Shown piece after piece: positions 6,415 to 12,294 of a DNA stretch of 12,294 nt. The notes under the pieces are model-generated. The model was not told where the DNA came from. It searched no databases and worked only from the letters and a program-made list of their open reading frames with translations. How positions within the stretch are numbered: position 1 is the stretch's first letter; each line of letters starts with the position of its first letter. A program made the translations under genes and the position numbers. Location: positions 1-12,294 of the forward strand of contig DSBX01000116.1 in assembly GCA_011049385.1 (NCBI GenBank), written 5' to 3'. This stretch comes from Caldifarciminota bacterium (GTDB lineage Bacteria; Hydrothermota; Tepidihabitantia; Tepidihabitantales; Tepidihabitantaceae).

Positions 6415-6986
6415 CTAAGCCGGGCCGAGCGGGTAGGAGGCCAACTCGGTGTAGCGCGGTCCTTCCGGATGGAGTTCGCTCTTGATGAGAACGACCCGCG
6501 TCACCGGAAAGAACCGGCCGGCGAAAGGCGCAACCTGTGCCCCTGCCTGCTCGCAGCCGACCAGTGCCGAGAGGTCAGCCGGCATACGCAGGCGCCCGAG
6601 TGTCAGGTGCGGAGTGTAAGGTCGCTCTTCAACATGGACCCCGACCGACTTCAAAGCCGCCCCGATTGAACGCTGGACCTCGACCAACTCCTCGCGACCC
6701 CCTCCATCCCGACCCAGAGCACCCGCGCCCGGTGCGGAGCAGGAAAGGCCCCGAGGCCGGCCAGCCGGGCTTGGAAGACCCCGTGACCGGCACAGGCCGC
6801 CGCCAGCGACTCGGCCGCACGGACGGGGAAACTCTCGGCAACCTCTCCGAAGAACTCCAGCGTCAGGTGCATCTGTTCGGGCCGAACCCAGCGCATCCCC
6901 GGCACTCTCCCGGACAGCTCGCGCTGGAGCTTGCCCAGTTCCTGCCTCAACTCATCCGTCGTCTCGACCGCGAGGAAGCACCTCAT
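6415..6986 (-). pseudogene. thpR: RNA 2',3'-cyclic phosphodiesterase (2H superfamily), split by a frameshift
   Basis: ThpR/LigT hydrolyses 2',3'-cyclic ends of RNA; both HxT motifs of the 2H fold are present. The gene starts at an ATG overlapping the cinA stop as ATGA. The first frame reads MRCFLAVETTDEL through motif 1 HLTLEFFGEV (H40, T42) to 'WVGMEG', then runs off into an unrelated tail ending at 6651. From about 6700 the -1 frame continues 'GREELVEVQRSI' to motif 2 HLTLGRL and stops at 6415. The break lies at a run of five G on the minus strand (6698-6702); a sixth G would restore a smooth 190-residue protein of normal length. The downstream half has no usable start of its own: a TTG at 6687 abuts a purine tract with no spacing. 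Possibilities are a recent inactivating mutation, an assembly error in the homopolymer, or recoding. Family identity is clear; whether the gene works is not. Confidence 0.88.
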
Positions 6987-8212
6987 CGGTCGCTTTCCAG
7001 GGCCCGGCGGCACAGGTCCAGGACCGCGGCCACCGCCTGCTCGCGTATCGCGCGGCGCTTGCCGCCCAGCATCAAACGCTCGCAGGTTAACCGCCCCCGA
7101 ACCGCGGCCGCCGTGAAGACCAGCCCGACCGGCTTGTCCGGCGTCGCCCCGCCCGGCCCGGCGATACCGGTAACCGACAGCCCGACGTCGGCACCGAACC
7201 GGCCGGCCACCCCGCTCGCCATCTGCTGTGCGACCGCTCGACTCACTGCGCCATGGCGGTCCAACGCCGGTTTGCCGACCTCGATCAGTGCCGTCTTCGC
7301 CGAGTTCGAGTAGGCGATAACCCCACCCCGGAAGTAACCGGAACTGCCCGGAACGTCGGTAATCCGGGCCGCAACCAGGCCGGCGGTGCAGGACTCCGCG
7401 GTCGCCAGGGTCAGCCTCCGGGTAGCGAGCAGTTCACCCACCACCTCGGCGATATCGCGTTCCCCGACCTCATAGACCCGGGAGTCAACCGCCTTGCGAA
7501 CCAGCCCGAGCGCGTCCTCGAGTTCGAGTGCGGATGGTGCCGACAGGACGATGTCCACGCCGGTCGTCGAAGGGTAGTAGGTGGTGGCCACGGAGGAGTG
7601 ACGCCGGAGTGCCCGCTCAACCCGGCCGGCCAACACGGACTCGCTCTCCCCGGTCGTCCGGACCTGGACCCGACTCGCAGGTACCTTGACGAAACGGGCC
7701 CGCAGAAACGGCTCGACGACGGTGAACAGGACATCGAGTTCGGCCGGGATACCGGGCAGGAGCACGATGACCGTGCCCTGCCGCTCAACCAAACAGGCCG
7801 GCGCGAACCCGACCGGGTTCGGAAACAGCCGGGCACCGGGCACGACCCGCGCCTGCTGACGGGCCAGCGCCGGAACCCGTCGGCCACCCTGCCGGAAGGA
7901 CTTCTCGATGCGACGCAACGTCGGCGGATGCAGAACCGTCTTGCGTCCCAGCAGTTCGGCAACCGCAGTCACTGTTCGATCGGCAGGTGTCGAACCCAGC
8001 CCACCCACGACGAAAACGAGCCGCGAGCGACCGACCGCCTGCTCCAGTGTCTCGGCGATCATCACCGCGCTGTCCCCGATGACCGTTCGTCGCGCGACCG
8101 GCAGACCGGCCGCAGCAAGCCGCCGGCCCAGGATCTCTGAGCTTGTATCGCCCGACCGACCCGTCAACAGTTCGTCGCCGACGACAACGAGTTCGACCCC
8201 GGGTTCCACCAT
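6983..8212 (-). CDS. cinA: CinA: MoCF-like domain fused to NMN deamidase (PncC) domain
   Basis: A 409-residue two-domain CinA, the usual length. The N-terminal MoCF-like domain starts at 'VELVVVGDELLTGRSGDTSSEILGRRL' and contains GGLGSTPADRT (70-80) and LPGIPAELD (152-160). In characterised CinA proteins it acts as an ADP-ribose pyrophosphatase. The C-terminal PncC-type domain (about 253-409) has AESCTAG (272-278), GGVIAYSN (296-303) and SVTGIAGPGG (346-355) and deamidates nicotinamide mononucleotide, salvaging NAD. The start at 8212 overlaps the pgpA stop as TAATG; a TTG six codons upstream is open but less likely. The pgpA-cinA-thpR order is conserved in many bacteria, often followed by recA, which is absent here. 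A competence role is historical and is not implied by this sequence. Confidence 0.96.
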   Translation of the reverse strand: MVEPGVELVVVGDELLTGRSGDTSSEILGRRLAAAGLPVARRTVIGDSAVMIAETLEQAVGRSRLVFVVGGLGSTPADRTVTAVAELLGRKTVLHPPTLRRIEKSFRQGGRRVPALARQQARVVPGARLFPNPVGFAPACLVERQGTVIVLLPGIPAELDVLFTVVEPFLRARFVKVPASRVQVRTTGESESVLAGRVERALRRHSSVATTYYPSTTGVDIVLSAPSALELEDALGLVRKAVDSRVYEVGERDIAEVVGELLATRRLTLATAESCTAGLVAARITDVPGSSGYFRGGVIAYSNSAKTALIEVGKPALDRHGAVSRAVAQQMASGVAGRFGADVGLSVTGIAGPGGATPDKPVGLVFTAAAVRGRLTCERLMLGGKRRAIREQAVAAVLDLCRRALESDR

Positions 8213-8760
8213 TATCCGCGTAGCAGGCAACCGGCCGCCGGCAGCACCCGGGGACCGAACCTGAGCACGACCTGCATGACCAGGTTCGCCATGACGCCGG
8301 CAAGAAAGTCGTCAACCATTATGCCCCAACCCCCGGGCAGGCGTTGCGACCGGTCAATGAACGGCAACTTGACAATATCGAAGAAACGCCAAACCAGAAA
8401 GCCGAAGACCAGGGCCGGAAACGTAAGCGCAGGCAGGGCGAAGAAAGTCACGAGAGTGCCGACAAACTCGTCGATGGTCACGCGCCCGGGGTCTGGACCC
8501 CACCAGCGTTCGAGTTCGGTCGCCAACGGAACCCCGACGAAGAACACGACCACTATCACCAGCGCATGCCACACCGGCCAAGGCCGCAACAACCAGGCCG
8601 GCAGCAAAACGAAGAGGCTTGTCACCGTCGCTGGCGCAACCGGCGAGTAGCCGGTGAAGAGCACCGAACCGGCGGCGACCTTGAGCCAGTAAGAGAGACC
8701 TCGTACCGGCGACGGTCCGGTCACTACCGGCGTTGCTTGCTCGGGAGCCTGGATTCCCAT
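8212..8760 (-). CDS. pgpA: Phosphatidylglycerophosphatase A
   Basis: PgpA removes phosphate from phosphatidylglycerol phosphate at the inner membrane, the last step of phosphatidylglycerol synthesis. The 182 residues include hydrophobic segments and the family motifs: TIDEFVG (95-101), RFFDIVK (125-131), and the block LPGGWGIMVDDFLAG (141-155) with the acidic Asp pair. The usual 'PGT-x-GSL' near the N-terminus reads PATVTSL (43-49), losing two glycines. Start choice is open: the ATG at 8760 overlaps secF by 37 nt and has only a GGTGG upstream, while a GTG at 8724 overlaps the secF stop as TAGTG, would give 170 residues, and matches the coupling style of neighbouring genes. Both keep the whole domain. 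It is followed by cinA with a TAATG overlap. Confidence 0.92.
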   Translation of the reverse strand: MGIQAPEQATPVVTGPSPVRGLSYWLKVAAGSVLFTGYSPVAPATVTSLFVLLPAWLLRPWPVWHALVIVVVFFVGVPLATELERWWGPDPGRVTIDEFVGTLVTFFALPALTFPALVFGFLVWRFFDIVKLPFIDRSQRLPGGWGIMVDDFLAGVMANLVMQVVLRFGPRVLPAAGCLLRG

Positions 8761-9632
8761 TCCACCACCGTGTTCGCGACGATGAAGATGGATGAGTAGG
8801 TTCCCACGAGAATGCCGATGGTCAGCACGAAGGCGAAATCCCTGATCGCCGCTGCACCCAGCGTCAGCATCGTCAGGGTCACGAACAGCGTCGTGCTGGT
8901 GGTGATGACCGTCCGGTTCAGCACCTCGTTGATGGCCCGGTTGACGAGACCGCCGAAGGACTCCTTCCGCACCTTGCGCATACCCTCGCGAATCCGGTCG
9001 GAGACGACTATCGAGTCATTGACCGAATAGCCGATGACGGTCAGGACCGCCGCAATCACGGTAATCGTGATCTCCTTATTGAACAAGAGCACGAGACCGA
9101 GAGTTATCAGCGAATCGTGAATCAGGGCCAGCACCGCCCCGACGCCGAAACGCAGGTCGAACCGGAAGCTGACATAGATCAGGATGCCGACAATGCCGAG
9201 CAATACCGCCAGTAGGACCTTGTTCTGCAGTTCCCGGGAAATCCGCGGACCGACCGTCTCCTCGCGCAGGACCTCGAACCGGTTGCCCGGAAAGGACGTC
9301 TCGAACTGGCCCCTGACCATGGCCGCAAAGTTGCTCTCGCCGCCCTCGAACTCCCGCGCCCGGACGCGAATCAGAAAGTCACCCCGGTCGTCCTGCTGAA
9401 TTGAGGCACCGCCTTCTCCGACCGCCTCTATCGCTGCACGAACGTCAGCCACGCCGACCGGTTCTTCGAACCGGACCTGCAGGAGCGTACCCCCGGTGAA
9501 ATCCACCCCGTAGTTGAACCCGCCTTTCACGAAATACAACGCCACGGCAACGACCAGCAGGGCGGCCGAGAACAGGAAGAAGGCTCGTCGGCGGTCAACG
9601 AAATTGATGTTGGTATCGCGTATCAGTCTCAT
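8724..9632 (-). CDS. secF: Protein translocase subunit SecF
   Basis: SecF pairs with SecD in the inner membrane and uses the proton motive force to complete Sec-dependent export. The 302-residue protein has the normal SecF layout: a first membrane helix (about 17-36), GVDFTGG (42-48), a periplasmic P1 domain, then five helices. 'ALIHDSLITLGL', 'GYSVNDSIVVSDRIREGM' and 'TTSTTLFVTL' are the conserved SecF motifs of the proton-conducting part. The ATG at 9632 lies 1 nt after the secD stop, with GAGG 7 nt upstream inside the secD end. The stop (TAG at 8724-8726) touches an alternative pgpA start. Identification is secure. Confidence 0.97.
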   Translation of the reverse strand: MRLIRDTNINFVDRRRAFFLFSAALLVVAVALYFVKGGFNYGVDFTGGTLLQVRFEEPVGVADVRAAIEAVGEGGASIQQDDRGDFLIRVRAREFEGGESNFAAMVRGQFETSFPGNRFEVLREETVGPRISRELQNKVLLAVLLGIVGILIYVSFRFDLRFGVGAVLALIHDSLITLGLVLLFNKEITITVIAAVLTVIGYSVNDSIVVSDRIREGMRKVRKESFGGLVNRAINEVLNRTVITTSTTLFVTLTMLTLGAAAIRDFAFVLTIGILVGTYSSIFIVANTVVEWESRLPSKQRR

Positions 9633-9633
9633 C

Positions 9634-11352
9634 TTAAATCCTCAGCTTCCTGACTTCGAACCGGCTCAGGAACCAGTCGAAGATGAACCTCGTCAGGAAC
9701 ACGGCGGTGATCACGTTTATGACCAGGCCGGCGATCAGTGTTATCGCGAACCCCCGAATCGGCCCGCTCCCGATGAAGTAGAGCGCGATGGCGGTGATGA
9801 CCGTCGTGGCATTCGCGTCCACGATTGTCACCAGCGCCCGGTCATAGCCGGTGTCAACAGCAGCCATCGTCGTCTTGCCGCCGCGGAGTTCTTCCCGGAT
9901 GCGTTCGAAAACCAGTACGTTGGCATCAACCGCCATGCCGATGGTCAGGGCAATGCCGGCGAGGCCCGGCAGCGTCAGCGTCGCCCGCAGGCCGGCAAGC
10001 ACCGCGAGCAGGAAGAAGATATTGAAGACCAGCGCGAGATTGGCCAGTGCGCCGCCGACCGCGTAGTAGATGAGCATGAACAGCATCACCGCCAGGGCAC
10101 CGATCAACCCGGCCAGAATCCCCTGCCGTATCGAGTCACTGCCGAGCGACGGCCCGATTGAACGCTCCTCGACGTAGTCAAGCGGGGCCGGTAGCGCACC
10201 CGAGCGCAGGACAATCGCCAGATCACGCGCGTCATCGGGGTTCACGTCGTTGGTCGTGATCATCGCCCCGGCCTCAGGCGGAATCCTTGACTGGATGATC
10301 GGTGCCGAACGGACGACATTGTCGAGCACTATCGCCAACCGCCGGCCGATGTTCCGGCCGGTAATCTGGGCGAACTCTATCGCTTCCCGGCGCTCGAGTT
10401 GAAGATTGACGATCCAGGTATTGGTCAGGGTAAGGTCCGAGCCCTGGTAAGGCGAGGGGCGGGCATCCTTGATTGCCGAACCCAGCATCTCGGGCTCCGC
10501 CTTGAGCATGTACAACCGCCGCACGGTCCGGTTCTGATGCTCCTCGGGCGCCCCGAACAGGAACTCCTGCCCGGACGGCCAGAAAGGCCGTGACCTCTCA
10601 AGCAGTCGCCGGAACTCGACGTAGTCAGCCTCGTCAACCCCGAAGTCGGCACCGATGGTCCGGACATAACCGAGCATCGTCCCGGGCTCATCCGCAACCA
10701 ACGGGTCAATGCCTTCGCTTTCGTCGAGAACCGGCACCCGCTCCGTCGCAACGGGCTCCTCCTCGGTTTCGGCTGCCACCGTTTCCTCCGCCCCGGGTTC
10801 CCCGACAAGCTCATCGGAGGTGAGCCTCTCGTCCGCCCTCTTCAGCGCGTCATAGGCCGTGCGCTCGTCGGCAACAAGTTGGAACTTGAGCTGGGCAGTC
10901 TGCTTGATTATGTCCTTGGCCCGGTCGCGGTCCACGCCCGGCAACTGCACGAGAATCCGGTCCTGACCGACCTTCTGGATAATGGGCTCGAACACCCCGA
11001 ATTGGTCAATCCGGTTGCGGATGACCTCAAGCGCCCGGTCGGCCGCATCCCGCGCATCCTCGGCGCTGAGCTGGGTCTTGTCCACCTCAAGGACAAGATG
11101 CATCCCGCCGACAAGATCAAGGCCGAGGTGCAGGGCCCGCTTGTGAAGCGAGGCCAGCCGCTGCTGGTGCCGGGCAACTTCCAGCTCGACCTTGAGACTG
11201 TCCGCGCGGGACGTAGCGCGAGTCATCTTCTCATCCAGCGCCCGCTCGGCTCTTGGCGCGTCGAAATAGAGCTGCCAGGTCGGCCAGAGCGCCCAACCTG
11301 CGAGCCCGATCACAATTATGAGGACGGCGAACTTGATTCTTGAACCCTTCAA
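9634..11352 (-). CDS. secD: Protein translocase subunit SecD
   Basis: SecD is the large RND-like partner of SecF in proton-driven export. The protein has 572 residues: a membrane helix (about 7-26), a charged, probably helical stretch (about 33-72), the conserved LGLDLVGG (76-83), the P1 periplasmic region, 'RNIGRRLAIVLDNVVRSAP' (333-351), 'LRSGALPAP' (382-390), five C-terminal helices, and the proton-path motif DANVLVFERIREEL (476-489). The P1 region contains an acidic low-complexity segment (about 174-224) rich in Glu, Asp, Ala and Thr that looks like an inserted linker. The start is a TTG overlapping the pdxJ stop as TTGA; GGAGGT (11359-11364) lies 6 nt upstream and makes this start convincing. 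The companion gene yajC is not adjacent. Confidence 0.97.
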   Translation of the reverse strand: MKGSRIKFAVLIIVIGLAGWALWPTWQLYFDAPRAERALDEKMTRATSRADSLKVELEVARHQQRLASLHKRALHLGLDLVGGMHLVLEVDKTQLSAEDARDAADRALEVIRNRIDQFGVFEPIIQKVGQDRILVQLPGVDRDRAKDIIKQTAQLKFQLVADERTAYDALKRADERLTSDELVGEPGAEETVAAETEEEPVATERVPVLDESEGIDPLVADEPGTMLGYVRTIGADFGVDEADYVEFRRLLERSRPFWPSGQEFLFGAPEEHQNRTVRRLYMLKAEPEMLGSAIKDARPSPYQGSDLTLTNTWIVNLQLERREAIEFAQITGRNIGRRLAIVLDNVVRSAPIIQSRIPPEAGAMITTNDVNPDDARDLAIVLRSGALPAPLDYVEERSIGPSLGSDSIRQGILAGLIGALAVMLFMLIYYAVGGALANLALVFNIFFLLAVLAGLRATLTLPGLAGIALTIGMAVDANVLVFERIREELRGGKTTMAAVDTGYDRALVTIVDANATTVITAIALYFIGSGPIRGFAITLIAGLVINVITAVFLTRFIFDWFLSRFEVRKLRI

Positions 11353-12131
11353 GGGTAGACCTCCAGAATCCGTTTCATCTCGGCAACAGCATCCCTCAGT
11401 CCGACCATAACCGCACGGGCAATAACGGCGAAGCCGATACTGAAACCCTCGGCAATACCCATCTCCAGTATCGGAACCACACTCCGATAGTCAAGCCCGT
11501 GCCCAACATGGACGACCAGCCCGTTCGCGCGTGCAACACGACCCGCCTCGGCGAGTTCGTCCAGCAAAGGCACAGCCTCTCTCCCGGCCTGGCGGGCCCG
11601 GCTCTTCGCCTTGCGCGACCGGTCAGCAACGCGCAGACGCCTGCTGGAACAGGTACGTGAGTAACGGTCGGTATTGAGTTCGACCACGTCCGCACCGAGC
11701 CCGGCCGCCGCCTCGACCTGCCGCGGATCCGACTCGACGAAGAGGCTGACACGGATGCCGCCCCGACGCAGACGACCGACCGCACTCTTGAGGCCGCCAT
11801 CCCGGCCGAGAAGGTCGAGCCCCCGGGTTGTCGTGACCTCGGTAACGAGCTCCGGCACAAGCGTGACCTGGTCCGGCTTCGTCCGGACGGCGAACCGAAG
11901 CAGGTCTTCGCTCGCCGCCATCTCCAGCGTCAGCTCGGTCTGAACCGTCTGCCGGAGAATCTCGACGTCGCGCTCGGTAACGTGCCGTCGGTCCTTGCGC
12001 AGGTGAACGGTTACTCCGTCCGCGCCGCCCATCTCGACCAGCGCCGCCGCCGTCACCGGGTCCGGGAGAGAATCCCGGCGCGCCTGGCGCAGGCTGGCAA
12101 CGTGATCGACGTTCACGGAAAGCAATCGCAC
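11349..12131 (-). CDS. pdxJ: Pyridoxine 5'-phosphate synthase
   Basis: PdxJ condenses 1-deoxyxylulose 5-phosphate with 3-amino-2-oxopropyl phosphate to make pyridoxine 5'-phosphate in the DXP-dependent vitamin B6 pathway. The 260-residue TIM barrel starts LLSVNVDHVASLRQARR and keeps the family's catalytic positions: H43 in TVHLRKDRRH, E70 in LTLEMA, E151, and H211 in VGHGLDY. Departures from the usual sequence: HLREDRRH reads HLRKDRRH, ELHTGxY reads ELNTDRY, NIGH reads SIGF (231-234), and an Arg/Lys-rich stretch (about 158-187) makes the loop after E151 some 20 residues longer than in E. coli PdxJ. The start is a GTG; no Shine-Dalgarno exists and the promoter's -10 ends 10 nt upstream, so the mRNA is probably leaderless. 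First gene of the coupled operon with secD. Confidence 0.95.
   Translation of the reverse strand: MRLLSVNVDHVASLRQARRDSLPDPVTAAALVEMGGADGVTVHLRKDRRHVTERDVEILRQTVQTELTLEMAASEDLLRFAVRTKPDQVTLVPELVTEVTTTRGLDLLGRDGGLKSAVGRLRRGGIRVSLFVESDPRQVEAAAGLGADVVELNTDRYSRTCSSRRLRVADRSRKAKSRARQAGREAVPLLDELAEAGRVARANGLVVHVGHGLDYRSVVPILEMGIAEGFSIGFAVIARAVMVGLRDAVAEMKRILEVYP
11359..11364 (-). promoter_or_regulatory. Ribosome binding site that fixes the TTG start of secD
   Basis: On the minus strand GGAGGT lies 6 nt upstream of TTG (11350-11352). This strong site, inside the end of pdxJ, shows that secD begins at an unusual TTG overlapping the pdxJ stop codon rather than at a downstream codon. Confidence 0.75.
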
Positions 12132-12141
12132 AGTGGTGCGG

Positions 12142-12170
12142 ATTGTAAGTCATGAACCGGGCTCTGTCAA
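12142..12170 (-). promoter_or_regulatory. Near-consensus sigma70 promoter of pdxJ-secDF operon, leaderless
   Basis: On the minus strand TTGACA (12165-12170) and TACAAT (12142-12147, 5 of 6 consensus bases) are separated by exactly 17 nt. The -10 ends 10 nt before the pdxJ GTG at 12131, so the transcript would start about 0-6 nt before the start codon. This is the best promoter in the window and probably drives the whole pdxJ-secD-secF-pgpA-cinA-thpR run. Confidence 0.78.
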
Positions 12171-12209
12171 GGACGCCGCTCGACGAGGCCGCAATACTGC
12201 GCATCAAGC

Positions 12210-12236
12210 TTGACATCCTGTGCCCTCGCGTAGAAT
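12210..12236 (+). promoter_or_regulatory. Putative promoter of miaB, leaderless
   Basis: TTGACA (12210-12215) and TAGAAT (12231-12236, 5 of 6 consensus bases) are separated by 15 nt, which is short. The -10 ends 10 nt before the GTG at 12247, the same distance as for pdxJ and uvrA. The two divergent -35 boxes are 39 nt apart, and I see no further motif between them. Confidence 0.55.
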
Positions 12237-12246
12237 CTCGGAAGAC

Positions 12247-12294
12247 GTGAATCGATACTACCTGCAGGTCTACGGTTGCCAGATGAACCAGTAC
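12247..12294 (+). CDS. miaB: N-terminal fragment of a radical-SAM methylthiotransferase, probably MiaB
   Basis: Only the first 16 codons are in the window: VNRYYLQVYGCQMNQY. The 'YGCQMN' motif carries the first cysteine of the auxiliary iron-sulphur cluster in the N-terminal methylthiotransferase domain. GCQMN is the form usual in MiaB, the enzyme that methylthiolates i6A37 of tRNA; RimO and MtaB usually have GCxxN/GCKxN variants. I chose the GTG at 12247 because it follows the -10 by 10 nt. Another in-frame GTG at 12220 lies between the -35 and -10 and would not be transcribed from this promoter. The family is clear; MiaB over its relatives is likely but not proven by 16 residues. Confidence 0.75.
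   Translation, partial: MNRYYLQVYGCQMNQY

Noticed and set aside
6393..6415. Small hairpin (CCAG/CTGG) after thpR as a terminator
   Set aside because: The stem is only about 4 bp with no T-tract; too weak to report as a terminator.
6651..6714. Programmed -1 frameshifting in thpR as a deliberate mechanism
   Set aside because: No proper slippery heptamer at the G run, and single-base loss in a homopolymer is simpler; kept only as a possibility.

Overview
The window is GC-rich bacterial chromosome that looks like ordinary core genome; I see no mobile element, CRISPR array, rRNA or tRNA. PdxJ (the DXP-dependent vitamin B6 route, mostly found in Gram-negative-type phyla), a lipoprotein, TTG/GTG starts and near-consensus sigma70 promoters point to a diderm bacterium. 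The unusual order and divergent proteins suggest a poorly cultured lineage, possibly a candidate phylum; I cannot name it.

Layout from left to right. Positions 1-63 hold the N-terminus of a minus-strand coiled-coil protein, tentatively a V/A-type ATPase stalk subunit. A 217-bp divergent region with two promoters and two hairpins separates it from uvrA (281-3121, +), the nucleotide excision repair damage sensor. A small lipoprotein gene of unknown function (3204-3863, +) follows with its own promoter and strong ribosome binding site. It converges on a minus-strand block that fills the rest of the window.

The minus-strand block reads, in transcription order from the right, pdxJ - secD - secF - pgpA - cinA - thpR, then a 132-bp gap with a promoter, then nfeD - stomatin-like SPFH protein - CaCA-type cation exchanger. 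Nearly all junctions are overlaps (ATGA, TTGA, TAATG, possibly TAGTG), which implies translational coupling. The first operon mixes cofactor synthesis, protein export, phospholipid synthesis, and nucleotide/RNA-end repair. The second is a membrane-associated module. At the right edge the first 16 codons of miaB (+) diverge from pdxJ.

Main points of interest: thpR is split by an apparent single-base loss in a G run, while all the rest of a 190-residue protein is preserved. uvrA, pdxJ and miaB each have a -10 hexamer exactly 10 nt before the start codon, which implies leaderless mRNAs, while genes inside operons carry Shine-Dalgarno sequences. UvrA has Gly in place of the conserved Ser of its first ABC signature. 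PdxJ has a basic insertion and several substitutions in conserved motifs. I found no convincing evidence of an undescribed multi-gene system.
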